A stretch of 64,000 bases of DNA from JAWVFM01 sp963823245 (GTDB lineage: Bacteria; Actinomycetota; Thermoleophilia; Solirubrobacterales; 70-9). The notes beneath the pieces were generated by a model. That model did no database searches. It saw only the letters and a list, made by a program, of their open reading frames with translations, and had not been told where the DNA came from. This document shows, piece after piece, positions 17,975 to 27,208 of this stretch. The first letter of the stretch is position 1. Each line of letters starts with the position of its first letter. The position numbers and the translations under genes are program-made. The stretch lies in assembly GCA_963823245.1 (NCBI GenBank), contig CAWGKQ010000008.1:806001-870000 (forward strand). The letters run 5' to 3'.

Positions 17975-18001
17975 TATAGCTTATATGCGATTACAGCTTA
18001 T
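17975..18001. promoter_or_regulatory. Tandem operator-like repeats before the XRE gene
   Basis: TATAGCTTAT (17975-17984) and TACAGCTTAT (17992-18001) are direct repeats with 9 of 10 matches and a 17-bp period. They sit just upstream of the XRE start, in an A/T-rich stretch unlike the surrounding sequence, so they are good candidates for autoregulatory sites. Their reverse-strand TATA-containing part could also be the -10 region. Confidence 0.5.
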
Positions 18002-18023
18002 CTGCGATGGAAGCTGTCTTCGC

Positions 18024-19842
18024 TCAGCCGAGGCGCTCCTTGAGAGCCTCGAGCTGCGCTCGGATCTCGCCGGGTAGGCGGTCGCCGAACTGGTCCAGGT
18101 GGGCCTCGAGCTGCGGGAGCTGGGCAGCGAGCTCGCTCGCGGTCGACCGTCAGCAGCTCGCTCGAGGCTCTCGGCCGAGATGTCGAGCCCGGAGAGCTCG
18201 AGCGACGTCCGGGTCGGGACGAGCCCGATCGGCGTCTCGGTCGCCTCGGCCTCGCCGTCGCAGCGGCGGAAGATCCAGGCCGAGCACGCGGCTGTTCTCG
18301 CCGAAGCCGGGCCAGAGGAACTTGCCGTCCTCGTCCTTGCGGAACCAGTTGACGACGAAGATCCGCGGCATCTCGTTCGGGTGCTTGCTGGCAACGTCGA
18401 GCCAGTGCTCGAAGTAGTCGGCCATGTTGTAGCCGCAGAACGGCAGCATCGCCATCGGGTCGAAGCGGAGCTCGCCGACCGCGCCGGCGGCCGCGGCCGT
18501 CGTCTCCGACGACATCGTCGCGCCGAGGAAGACGCCGTGCTCCCAGTCGAACGACTCGCGAGACGAGCGGGACGACCGTCGCGCGCCGCCCGCCGAACAG
18601 GAAGGCGTCGATCGGCACGCCGGTCGGGTCCTCCCACTCCGGCGCGATCGACGGGCATTGCGCGGCCGGCGTCGTGAAGCGGGCGTTCGGGTGCGCCGCC
18701 GGGTCGTCGGAGTCGGGCGTCCAGTCGTTGCCCTTCCAGTCGATCGCGTGCGCGGGCGGCTCGCCGGTCATCCCCTCCCACCAGATGTCGCCGTCGTCGG
18801 TGAGCGCGCAGTTGGTGAAGATCGAGTTGCGCTCGACCGTGTCCATCGCGTTCGGGTTCGTCTTGTGCGACGTGTTCGGGGCGACGCCGAAGAAGCCCGC
18901 CTCCGGGTTGACCGCGTAGAGGCGGCCGTCCTCGCCGAACTTCATCCAGGCGATGTCGTCGCCGACCGTCTCGACGGTCCAGCCCTCGAGCGTCGGGATC
19001 AGCATCGCCAGGTTGGTCTTCCCGCACGCCGAAGGGAAGGCGCCCGTCACGTACTTCACGCGTCCCTCGGGCGAGGTGAGCTTGAGGATCAGCATGTGCT
19101 CGGCCATCCAGCCCTCGTCGCGGGCCATCGCCGAGGCGATCCGCAGCGCGAAGCACTTCTTGCCGAGCAGCGCGTTGCCGCCGTAGCCGGAGCCGTACGA
19201 CCAGATCTCGCGCGTCTCGGGGAAGTGGACGATGTACTTGTTGTCGGCGTCGCACGGCCACGGCACGTCGGCCTCGCCCGTCGGCGAGCGGCGCGCCGAC
19301 CGAGTGCAGGCAGGGGACGAAGTCGCCGTCGGAGCCGAGCACGTCGAGGGCGCCCTTGCCCATCCGGGTCATGATCCGCATCGAGGCGGCGACGTAGGCG
19401 CGAGTCGGTGAGCTGGACGCCGATGTGGGCGATGTGCGAGCCGAGCGGGCCCATCGAGAACGGGACCACGTACATCGTGCGGCCCTTCATCGAGCCCCTG
19501 AAGAGGTCGGTCAGGACGCTCGCGCATCTCGGCCGGGTCGCGCCAGTTGTTGGTGGGACCGGCGTCCTCCTCGCGCTCGGAGCAGATGAAGGTGCGGTCC
19601 TCGACCCGGGCGACGTCGCCGGGGTCGGAGCGCGCCAGGTAGGAGTTCGGCCGCTTGGCGTCGGAGAGCTTCTCGAACGTGCCGGCCTCGACGAGCTCCT
19701 GGCAGAGCCGGTCGTACTCCTCGGCCGAGCCGTCGCACCAGTGGATCGAGTCGGGCTGGGTGAGCTCCGCGATCTCCTCCACCCACGCGATCAGCTTCGC
19801 GTTGGTGGTGGGCTGGGTGGACGCCTCTGCGGTCTCGCTCAC
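18024..19842 (-). CDS. pckG: Phosphoenolpyruvate carboxykinase (GTP)
   Basis: Joined frames give about 604 residues, the normal length. Recognisable parts in order: SIHWCDGS and YDRLCQELV, MKGRTMYVVPFSMGP, the P-loop AFPSACGKTNLAML with the catalytic Cys, DDIAWMKF, GVAPNTSHKTNPNAMDT, and a C-terminal WLDVASKHPNEMPRIFVVNWFRKDEDG block. The enzyme converts oxaloacetate and GTP to PEP. Start GTG 19842 has AAAGGAG upstream. At least seven single-base insertions interrupt it (near 19522, 19402, 19285, 18557, 18275, 18158 and 18140), most adding a C or G. The gene is divergent from sucC. Confidence 0.9.
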
Positions 19843-19881
19843 TGGCTCTGATGCTCCTTTCGTGGGCGCTGGAAACGAATG

Positions 19882-19909
19882 ACGCCCGCTGGGATACCCG
19901 GGCGGGCGT
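19882..19909. promoter_or_regulatory. Strong hairpin in the pckG/sucC divergent region
   Basis: ACGCCCGC (19882-19889) and GCGGGCGT (19902-19909) are perfect complements, separated by 12 bases. The 162-bp gap between the two divergent starts holds this element and no gene. A regulator-binding site or a 5' leader structure of pckG is possible. No poly-T follows, so terminator function is unlikely. Confidence 0.45.
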
Positions 19910-20004
19910 ACGCGCATTCTGGCGGATCGGGCGGCGGGGCGCTACAGGGTTCTCCCGCGCTCTTGACCCGCGGCATCCTACGGACGCTAGGGTTCCGCGC
20001 CCGA

Positions 20005-21213
20005 ATGCGCTTCTACGAGTACGAATCGCGCCGGATCGTCGAGCGGGCCGGCATCCCGGTCACCAAGTACGGCTTCTGCACCACGCCCGACGAGGCGCGC
20101 AAGGCCGCGGAGGAGATCGGCGGGCCGACCGTGATCAAGTCGCAGGTGCTCACCGGCGGCCGGATGAAGGCGGGCGGCGTGAAGTTCGCCGACACGCCGG
20201 ACGAGGCGGCGGAGCACGCGGCGGCGATCCTCGAGCTCGAGATCGGCGGCCACATGCCGGTCGGCGTGCTCGTCGACCCGAAGGCCGAGGTCGCGCAGGA
20301 GTACTACGCGGCGGTGCTCTGGGACGGGCGCGCGAAGCGCCCGATGATGCTGTTCAGCGACATGGGCGGGATCGACATCGAGGAGGTCGCCGAGCAGCAT
20401 CCCGACCACGTCGGCCGCGGCCACCTCTCGAACCTCCGCCCGATCTACGACTTCGAGGCCAAGCAGACCGTCGCCCGCTGCGGGATGACCGGCTCCGAGC
20501 TCAACCGGGCCACGCGCGGTCCTCGCCCGCCTCGCCCGCCTCCAGCGCGACTACGACATGACGCTGGCCGAGATCAACCCGCTGGCCCGCCTCGAGGACG
20601 GCAGCTTCGTCGCCCTCGACGCCCACATGGAGATGGAGGACGAGGCCGTCGGGCCGCCACAGGACGATGCTCGCAGGAGATCGGCGTCGACCTCGACGAG
20701 CCGCGCGAGCTCTACGAGCCCTCCGAGTTCGAGCGCAACGTCAAGGCGATCGACGCCGCCGACCACCGCGGCGTCATCCAGGGCAAGGACCACGGCTTCC
20801 ACGGCAACCTCGGGCTCGTGATCGGCGCCGGCGGCGGCTCGCTGACGCTCACCGACGCGGTCCGCTCCCAGGGCGGCAAGCCGGCCAACTACGCCGAGAT
20901 CGGCGGCAACCCCTCGGTCTCGAAGTCCGCCGGGCTGGCGAGGGAGGTGCTCGAGAAGGACGGCGTCGAGAAGATCGCGGTGATGATGTCGATCGTCTCC
21001 AACACCCGGGTCGACATCGTCGCCCGCGGCGTCATCAAGGCGTGCCTCGAGCTCGGCAAGGACCCCGCCGAGACGATCGTGATCTTCCGCATTCCCGGCG
21101 CCTGGGAGGACGAGGGCTACAAGATCCTCGACAAGTACGGGATCGAGTACTGCGACCGCTCCGTCTCGATGTGGGAGGCGGCGGGACGGGCCGTGGCGAA
21201 GGTGCAGGGCTGA
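20005..21213 (+). CDS. sucC: Succinyl-CoA synthetase beta subunit
   Basis: About 402 residues after correcting three insertions near 20530, 20655 and 20671. The N-terminus has the ATP-grasp block (KYGFCTTPDEARKAA, KSQVLTGGRMKAGG) and later MTLAEINPL, KDHGFHGNLGLVIGAGGGSL and the C-terminal GIEYCDRSVSMWEAAGRAV. Because the three shifts sum to three, the frame is restored downstream, so the ends are in frame but the middle is garbled. It forms the nucleotide-binding subunit with SucD, coupled to it by an ATGA overlap at 21213. Confidence 0.88.
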   Translation: MRFYEYESRRIVERAGIPVTKYGFCTTPDEARKAAEEIGGPTVIKSQVLTGGRMKAGGVKFADTPDEAAEHAAAILELEIGGHMPVGVLVDPKAEVAQEYYAAVLWDGRAKRPMMLFSDMGGIDIEEVAEQHPDHVGRGHLSNLRPIYDFEAKQTVARCGMTGSELNRATRGPRPPRPPPARLRHDAGRDQPAGPPRGRQLRRPRRPHGDGGRGRRAATGRCSQEIGVDLDEPRELYEPSEFERNVKAIDAADHRGVIQGKDHGFHGNLGLVIGAGGGSLTLTDAVRSQGGKPANYAEIGGNPSVSKSAGLAREVLEKDGVEKIAVMMSIVSNTRVDIVARGVIKACLELGKDPAETIVIFRIPGAWEDEGYKILDKYGIEYCDRSVSMWEAAGRAVAKVQG

Positions 21214-22130
21214 TGGCCGTCCTCCTCAACGAGGACTTCACCTTCATCGTCCAGGGCATCACCGGGCGCGAGGCCGTGAACCTGACCCGCGAGTGCCTCG
21301 ACTTCGGCTCGAAGATCGTCGGCGGCGTGACCCCCGGCCGCAAGGGCCGCGAGGTCCACGGCGTGCCGGTCTTCGACACCGTCGAGCAGGTCGTCGAGCA
21401 CCACGGCTCGGCGCCCGACGGCGCCGTCGTCACCGTCCCCCCCGCGTTCACCAAGGACGCCGTGGTGGAGGCGATCGAGAACGGGATCAAGCTGATCGTC
21501 GTGGTCACCGAGCGCATCCCGCGCCGCGACGTCGCCGAGATGGTCGAGCTGGCGGGCCTGCGCGGCGCCCGGATCATCGGCCCGAACTGCCTCGGCCTGA
21601 TCGCGCCCGGCGTCGCGAAGATGGGCGGCATCGGCGGCCCGGCGAAGGACGCCGCGAAGGCCTACGTCGCCGGCCCCGTCGGCGTGATGAGCCGCTCCGG
21701 CGGCATGACCACCGAGATCTCCTCGACGCTGACCGCCGCCGGCCTCGGCGTCTCGACCGCGATCTCGATCGGCGGCGACGCGATCATCGGCTCGACCTAC
21801 GCCGAGCTGATGCCGCTCTTCGAGGCCGACGAGCAGACCGAGGCGATCGTCATCTACACCGAGCCCGGCGGCCGGATGGAGGCCGAGCTCGTCGACTGGC
21901 GCGAGGCCAACGACTCGCGCCTGCCGATCGTCGCCTTCATGGCCGGCCGCTTCATGGACGACGAGGAGATGCAGGGCATGAGCTTCGGCCACGCGGGCAC
22001 GATCGTCGAGGGCAAGGAGGACTCGGCGACCGAGAAGATCGCCCGCCTCGAGGCGGCCGGGATCCCGGTCGTCGAGCGGATCGACGAGATCCCCGACGCG
22101 GTGAAGGAGAAGCTCGGAGTGGCCGCCTGA
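21213..22130 (+). CDS. sucD: Succinyl-CoA synthetase alpha subunit
   Basis: The intact 305-residue protein has the CoA-binding Rossmann part (FIVQGITGREAVNL), IIGPNCLGLI and the phosphohistidine loop MSFGHAGTIVEG. It joins SucC to interconvert succinyl-CoA and succinate with phosphorylation of ADP or GDP. The stop overlaps the ferredoxin start (TGATG). It is unaffected by the base errors that break sucC. Confidence 0.93.
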   Translation: MAVLLNEDFTFIVQGITGREAVNLTRECLDFGSKIVGGVTPGRKGREVHGVPVFDTVEQVVEHHGSAPDGAVVTVPPAFTKDAVVEAIENGIKLIVVVTERIPRRDVAEMVELAGLRGARIIGPNCLGLIAPGVAKMGGIGGPAKDAAKAYVAGPVGVMSRSGGMTTEISSTLTAAGLGVSTAISIGGDAIIGSTYAELMPLFEADEQTEAIVIYTEPGGRMEAELVDWREANDSRLPIVAFMAGRFMDDEEMQGMSFGHAGTIVEGKEDSATEKIARLEAAGIPVVERIDEIPDAVKEKLGVAA

Positions 22131-22368
22131 TGTCGCCGCAGCAGCTCGACGCGCGTCTTCATCGAGCGTCGACGGTCGACGATTCGATCACGGGCGACGC
22201 CGACCTCGCCCGAAAGCTCGAGGAGGTCTGCCCGGTCGACATCTTCAGGGCCACCGACGCGGGCGTCGAGATCGTGCGGGAGAACCTCGACGAGTGCGTG
22301 CTCTGCGAGCTCTGCGTCGAGGCCGCGCCCGAGGGCACCGTCGGATCGTCAAGCTCTACGAGCGGTAG
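22130..22368 (+). CDS. FixX-like single-cluster ferredoxin
   Basis: About 79 residues. The cluster-binding residues are C-P in EEVCPVDIF and C-x2-C-x2-C in DECVLCELC, the order seen in FixX and the ferredoxin domain of ETF-quinone oxidoreductase. The fourth position of the standard CxxCxxCxxxC motif is Ala, so the remote Cys must complete the 4Fe-4S site. A missing C near 22342 hides the C-terminus; the repaired end is VRIVKLYER. Translational overlap with sucD suggests that it serves a redox reaction at the 2-oxoglutarate or succinyl-CoA node, such as a ferredoxin oxidoreductase located elsewhere. Confidence 0.65.
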
Positions 22369-22374
22369 GCGCCG

Positions 22375-22960
22375 GTGCCGAGCGGCTCGTTTCCGGCCAG
22401 CGCCGATGAGGTCGCTCAGACCGGGGCGGAACGCGACGCCCTCGCCGCCGTCCGCCGAGTGACGGGCAAGGAGGCGAGCCCGATGGAGCGTCACGGGCTC
22501 CGCGTGTTCCTCATCGCCTCGAAGCTCGCCGAACGCCGCGGGGAGGCAGTCGACCGCGAGGTTCTGCTCGTGGCCGGATTCCTCCACGACCTCGGCCTCT
22601 ACGACAGCGTGTCACGGGGCGGTGTCTACGTGAGCGACGGCGCCGAGTTCGCGAGGGAGCTGGTCGCGCCGCACGGCTGGAGCGGTGAGCGCGCGACCCT
22701 GTGCGCGAACGCGATCGAGCGCCACCACGACCTGCGGGCTCAGTGGAGCGCCGGAGCCGAGGTCGAGGTCGTGAGGCGCGCCGACCTCGTCGACGTCAGC
22801 GGGGGCGTCGTCCGCTTCGGCCTGCCGCGAGGCTGGCTCCACGACCTCTTCGCCGCCGTCTCGCGTGACGGCACCTATGCCGAGATCGCAAGGCTCGTGG
22901 GCCACGCGCTTCGCGAGCGTCCGCTGCACCATGCCGCGCATCTTCATCCGCGGGCACTGA
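22375..22960 (+). CDS. HD-domain phosphohydrolase-like protein
   Basis: About 194 residues. The HD pair is in AGFLHDLGLYD near residue 71, followed by ERHHD and VRRADLVDVSGG, the ligands of a metal-dependent phosphohydrolase of the HD superfamily. The start is GTG 22375, 6 bp after the ferredoxin stop. An extra C near 22918 moves the true end; the repaired frame finishes IFIRGH with TGA at 22958-22960, leaving a 33-bp gap before the next gene. Substrate unknown. Confidence 0.65.
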
Positions 22961-22993
22961 CTCGCAGCCGCGCGATCCGCGAGGATCGCGGGC

Positions 22994-23659
22994 GTGCTCA
23001 GGCTCACCCTCCTCATCGCAGGCATCGGCCTGGCCGATTCGGTCAACCCGGCAACGATCGGGCCTGCGCTCTACTTCGCCACCACGAGCCATCCGATTCG
23101 GCGGGTCACCGAGTTCACGGCAGGCTTCTTCATCGTCAACTTCGCCGCGGGGGTGCTCATCGTCGTCGGTCCGGGGCAGCTTCTCGTCAACCTCGCCGAG
23201 CGCCCGGGCCCCGAGGTCAACCACATCATCGAGCTCGTCGCAGGCCTGATCCTGATCGCCGTGTCGATCGGGCTGTTCCTTGGGCGCACGCGTCTGGCCG
23301 CGGCCCCGGTATCGGGCCGAGAGCTGCAGAGCAAGCACGCCTGGGCGCTCGGGCTCGGGCTCGGCGCGGCCGAGCTGCCGACCGCCTTCCCCTACTTCGC
23401 CGCGCTCGCCGCGATCATCGGCTCAGGCCTTGGCCTGCCGCGCCAAATCGCCCTCGTCTTCCTGTTCAACCTCACGTTCGTCGCGCCGAAGCTCGTGATC
23501 ATCGGGGCGATTGCGTTCGGGGGCGAATCGGCGCGGCGGTGGCTTCGGCGAGCCGGGGACTGGATTCGGCTCCGTTGGCCGGTTGTGTTCGCATGGATCG
23601 CGCTCGTGGCCGGAATTGCCCTCGTGGCGTTCGCGCTCGTCTGGCTGCTCCAGCACTGA
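22994..23659 (+). CDS. GAP-family membrane transporter
   Basis: The 221-residue protein has six predicted membrane helices with small-residue-rich turns: DSVNPATIGPAL early, and AFPYFAALAAIIGSG later. This resembles the GAP (Sap)/LysE-type permeases. The substrate could be an amino acid, a metabolite or a lipid precursor. Start GTG 22994. The last 160 bp overlap the end of the opposite gene as I read it, which suggests that one of the two ends is wrong. Confidence 0.68.
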   Translation: MLRLTLLIAGIGLADSVNPATIGPALYFATTSHPIRRVTEFTAGFFIVNFAAGVLIVVGPGQLLVNLAERPGPEVNHIIELVAGLILIAVSIGLFLGRTRLAAAPVSGRELQSKHAWALGLGLGAAELPTAFPYFAALAAIIGSGLGLPRQIALVFLFNLTFVAPKLVIIGAIAFGGESARRWLRRAGDWIRLRWPVVFAWIALVAGIALVAFALVWLLQH

Positions 23660-24512
23660 CCGCCGGCGGTGCCATGGCCCAGGAGACCTGGTCGCTTCGG
23701 GCGAGCAAGACGATTGATCCGACGACCAGGGCGAGCCCGGCGGTGATCGGTATTAGGTCCTCGCCGCCGAGGCCGCCGCTGTGCTGAAGCAGTAGCGGGG
23801 CCAGCACGATCGGAACAATCGTCTCGACGGCGAAGACCGTCGGCACCACGCGCTTCACCGCGGCGCGCTGGAACGCGGTCATGAGCGTCAACGTCGCGAC
23901 GACCGCGGAGACGACGACGGCGGCGAGCCAGAACGCGGCGACCCACAGCCGGTCGCCGTTCACTCCGTCGCTGAACAGCTTCGTCGCGATGTCGCCCCAG
24001 GCGAACGCGACACCGGCGCTGAGCGTGAGTAGAACGGCGGCGACCGCCCCCCGGCGCCTCCAGACGTAGGGCGCCGCCATCCCCACGGCGAGAACCGCCA
24101 TGACGGTGAGCTGGGCGATACCGCCGCGGTCGGGCTGGCGGTGATCGGGCCCCGCGATCGCGATGATCGTGAGGCCGGCGACGATTCCGGCGACCGCGGC
24201 GTAGTGATGAGGCTTGACGTCCTCGTCCATGTACCGCGCGCCGAGGAAGAGCACGAGGACCAGGCCGACCGCCAGGCCGGGCTGGACGACGCTGAGCGGC
24301 GCGTTCGCGTAAGCGAGGACCTGGAGCGGAAAGGCGACGACGCCCAGCAAGGTCCCGGCGAGCCAGCGAGGACGGTGCGCGAGGTCGACCAAGAGCGACA
24401 GCCGAAGAGCGCAGGATTCCGGCTCCCTGCGCGCCTCGAGCGCCTGCAGGACAACGCCTGCGTTGTAGGCGGCCGAGGCGGCCAGCACTGCCGCGATCCC
24501 TACGGCGAGCAT
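23499..24512 (-). CDS. EamA/DMT-like multispan transporter
   Basis: The 337-residue product has about nine hydrophobic helices in two repeats (VGIAAVLAASAAYNAGVVLQ; ALSVVQPGLAVGLVLVLFLG; VVATLTLMTAFQRAAVKRVV; ITAGLALVVGSIVLLA), like drug/metabolite transporters of the EamA and magnesium-NIPA kinds. The last 50 residues are polar and overlap the GAP gene, so the true stop is probably earlier, near 23650, with a frame error. Start ATG 24512. It is divergent from the acyl-CoA synthetase gene. Confidence 0.6.
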   Translation of the reverse strand: MLAVGIAAVLAASAAYNAGVVLQALEARREPESCALRLSLLVDLAHRPRWLAGTLLGVVAFPLQVLAYANAPLSVVQPGLAVGLVLVLFLGARYMDEDVKPHHYAAVAGIVAGLTIIAIAGPDHRQPDRGGIAQLTVMAVLAVGMAAPYVWRRRGAVAAVLLTLSAGVAFAWGDIATKLFSDGVNGDRLWVAAFWLAAVVVSAVVATLTLMTAFQRAAVKRVVPTVFAVETIVPIVLAPLLLQHSGGLGGEDLIPITAGLALVVGSIVLLARSDQVSWAMAPPAVSAGAARRARTPRGQFRPRARSMRTQPANGAESSPRLAEATAAPIRPRTQSPR

Positions 24513-24582
24513 TCCTCTCAGGTTCCCGCCTCCTCCCAAGTGAAAACGAAGCCGACGGCCGCTGCGGCAGAATCGCGGTCCC

Positions 24583-26031
24583 GTGAACTTCATCGAAGAC
24601 GTCCTCGAGCGCTTTCCGGCCTCGAAGCCCGCGCTGGTCACGATCGACCGAGCCGGCGACCGCCGCACCTGGCACTTCGGCGAGCTGATCGCTCGAAGTG
24701 CGGGCCTGTCGGGCGCGCTCGCCGCCCGCGGTGTGAAGCGCGGCGACGTGGTCATGACCCTTCTCGGTAACCGGATTGAGTGGGCCTTGACGCTGCTGGC
24801 CTGCTGGCGAATGGGTGCCGTTCCGCTGCCCTGCAATCCGCAGCTCCGCCGCAAGGACCTGGAGCTGCGGACCAGCGCGACCGGGTCCGCGCTCTGCGTC
24901 GCCGACGAGACGCTCGCCGCCGAGCTTCCGTCCGGTATCGACGCGATGACGCTTGACGACGTCGCCGCGGTGATGGACGAGGAGAGCCCGCAGGAGCCGC
25001 CGCTCGACCCCGCCGACCTGGACCCCTCCGAGCCCGCGCTGATCGTGTTCACCTCCGGCACCACCGGCGAGCCTCGCGGCGCGGTGCACGCCCAGCGATA
25101 CCTGCCCGGGCAACGCCTACAGGCGACGAGCTGGCTTGGAGCGCGCGACGGCGAGCTCGTGTGGTGCACGACGGCGACCGGGTGGTCGAAGTCGGCGCGG
25201 AACGTGTTCGTCGCGCCGTGGCTCTGCGGCGCCGCGGCCCTGATCCACGAGCGCCGGTTCGAGGCCTCGGAGCGCCTCGAGATATGCGCCCGCGAGGAGG
25301 TCAACGTGCTCTGCCAGGCCCCGACGGAGTATCGGATGCTCGCCAAGCGCACCGAGCTTCGCCCGCTTCCCACGATGCGCCGCATGGTGTCCGCGGGCGA
25401 GCCGCTCAACCCCGAGGTGATCGAGCGGTTTCGCGAGGCGCTGGGGCTCGAGATCTCCGATGGATACGGGCAGACCGAGACCGGGCAGCTCACCGGGAAC
25501 CTCGCCGGCGAGCCGATCCGGGTCGGCTCCATGGGCAAGCCCCTCCCCGGCATCGATACGCGAATCGCGGACGGCGAGCTCGAGGTGCGCACCGCGACCG
25601 TCCCCACCTTCTTCAGCGGCTACCTCGACGATGCCCCGTTCGAAGGCGAGTGGTGGCCGACGGGTGATGCCGTGCGGGCCGACGATGACGGCTACCTCTT
25701 CTACGAGGGCCGTCACGACGACCTCATCCTCTCCGCGGGGTACCGGATCGGCCCGTTCGAGGTCGAGTCCGCGCTCGTCTCGCACCCCGCGGTCGCCGAG
25801 GCCGCGGCCGTCGCGGCGCCGGACGCCGAGCGGGGCGCGGTGGTCCGGGCCATCGTCGTGCTTCGCGAGGGTGCGCCGTCCGAGGAGCTCGCCCGCGAGC
25901 TCCAGGAGCACGTGAAGCGCACGACCGCCCCGTACAAGTTCCCGCGCATCGTCGAGTTCGCCGACGACCTGCCGAAGACAGCGAGCGGCAAGATCAAGCG
26001 CGCCGAGCTTCGCGCCACAGAGTCGGCGTAG
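24583..26031 (+). CDS. Acyl-CoA synthetase (AMP-forming, medium-chain/benzoate type)
   Basis: The intact 482-residue AMP-binding enzyme has the P-loop FTSGTTGEPRG, GYGQTETGQL, the hinge GRHDDLILSAGYRIGPFEVE and the C-terminal lysine loop KTASGKIKR. It makes an acyl-adenylate and then an acyl-CoA. Sequence around AQRYLPGQRLQA and TGWSKSARN resembles medium-chain and acetoacetate-type synthetases. Start GTG 24583. The MFS transporter gene follows after 4 bp, so import and activation of an organic acid would be a natural joint role. Confidence 0.85.
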   Translation: MNFIEDVLERFPASKPALVTIDRAGDRRTWHFGELIARSAGLSGALAARGVKRGDVVMTLLGNRIEWALTLLACWRMGAVPLPCNPQLRRKDLELRTSATGSALCVADETLAAELPSGIDAMTLDDVAAVMDEESPQEPPLDPADLDPSEPALIVFTSGTTGEPRGAVHAQRYLPGQRLQATSWLGARDGELVWCTTATGWSKSARNVFVAPWLCGAAALIHERRFEASERLEICAREEVNVLCQAPTEYRMLAKRTELRPLPTMRRMVSAGEPLNPEVIERFREALGLEISDGYGQTETGQLTGNLAGEPIRVGSMGKPLPGIDTRIADGELEVRTATVPTFFSGYLDDAPFEGEWWPTGDAVRADDDGYLFYEGRHDDLILSAGYRIGPFEVESALVSHPAVAEAAAVAAPDAERGAVVRAIVVLREGAPSEELARELQEHVKRTTAPYKFPRIVEFADDLPKTASGKIKRAELRATESA

Positions 26032-26035
26032 CTCG

Positions 26036-27208
26036 GTGGCCCGAGCGCGAGTATCGCGTCGCTCCGGGCGCGCGGCGTTCGCCGGCATCTTCGCCGTGAC
26101 GCTCCTGTCGCTGCTCGGGGTCGGCGCGGTCCTCCCGGTGATTCCGCACTTCGTGCGCGGTCGCCTCGGCGACGGCGACTTCGCCGTCGGCGTCGCCATC
26201 GGCGCGTTCGCGTTCACCGCCCTCGCCTGTCGCCCGCTCGCCGGCAACTTCGCGGACACCCGCGGGCGGCGGCCGGTCGTCATCGTCGGCTCGCTCCTGG
26301 CGGCCCTCGGCGGGGTCCTCTACCTCGTCCCCGCCGGACTACCCGGGCTCATCGTGGCGAGGCTCGTGCTCGGAGCCGGCGAGGGCTCCGTCTTCACAGC
26401 CGGCGCGACGTGGGTGGTCGACCTCGCGCCTCCTGGCCGTCGTGGGCGCGTCATCGGCCTCTACGGCCTCGCGGTCTGGACCGGCCTCAGCCTCGGCCCC
26501 CCGATCGGACACGCGATCCTCCAGGCCTCGAGCTTCGACGCCGTCTGGGTCTTCGCAGCCGCCGCTCCCGCCATCGGCGCCGCAATCGCTTTCGCGCTCC
26601 CGGACACCTACGCGAGCTCCGGCGACCGCCGCCTCGAGCGCGGCCCGCTCATCGCGCGAGAGTCGATCAGGCCGGGCGCCGCGCTCTCGCTTGCCACGGT
26701 CGGCTACGCGGCCATGGCCTCGTTCATCATCCTGCTCCTCGGCTCGAAGGGGATCGGCCACGGGACGACGGCCTTCACGGCGTTCGCCGTCACCGTGGTC
26801 GCCACGCGCGTGTTCGCGGGCAACCTGCCCGACCGGATCGGCCCCCTGCGCTGTGCCGCTGGTGCCGCCCTCGTCGAGGCGGCCGGGCTGATCCTGATCG
26901 CCGTCGCTACGACGCTCCCGGTGGCGATCCTCGGCGCGGTCGCCATGGGCGCCGCCTTCTCGACGATCTACCCGGCGCTGTCGCTCTACGTGGTGAACCG
27001 AGTCGACGAGGATCGCCGCGGGGCTGCGCTCGGGACCTTCACCGCGTTCTTCGACGCGGGCGTCGGCCTCGGGGCCCCGATCACGGGTGCGGCGGCGGCG
27101 ATCGGCGGCTACTCGGCCGCCTTCTGGCTCGCTGCGATCTGCGCCCTCGGGACAGCGGCAGCCGCCGGCGTTGGGCTCAGAAGAGCGAGGTCTGCTCGGC
27201 CGGCTTAG
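26036..27208 (+). CDS. MFS transporter
   Basis: The intact 390-residue protein has twelve likely membrane helices. The loop 2-3 signature RPLAGNFADTRGRRPVV matches the MFS consensus, and PGRRGRVIGLYGL marks the second loop. This type is often a drug or organic-acid antiporter. It is 4 bp downstream of the acyl-CoA synthetase, so carboxylic acid transport is possible. Its stop is 32 bp inside the opposite radical SAM gene. Confidence 0.82.
   Translation: MARARVSRRSGRAAFAGIFAVTLLSLLGVGAVLPVIPHFVRGRLGDGDFAVGVAIGAFAFTALACRPLAGNFADTRGRRPVVIVGSLLAALGGVLYLVPAGLPGLIVARLVLGAGEGSVFTAGATWVVDLAPPGRRGRVIGLYGLAVWTGLSLGPPIGHAILQASSFDAVWVFAAAAPAIGAAIAFALPDTYASSGDRRLERGPLIARESIRPGAALSLATVGYAAMASFIILLLGSKGIGHGTTAFTAFAVTVVATRVFAGNLPDRIGPLRCAAGAALVEAAGLILIAVATTLPVAILGAVAMGAAFSTIYPALSLYVVNRVDEDRRGAALGTFTAFFDAGVGLGAPITGAAAAIGGYSAAFWLAAICALGTAAAAGVGLRRARSARPA

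Noticed and set aside
18024..19842. pckG as a pseudogene
   Set aside because: Seven independent single-base shifts with every conserved block kept and no missense decay point to sequencing error, and the same kind of error is found in many other essential genes.
20520..20680. Programmed frameshifting in sucC
   Set aside because: Three insertions sum to three and restore the frame, but no slippery site, structure or conserved signal is present, and the pattern matches error sites elsewhere.
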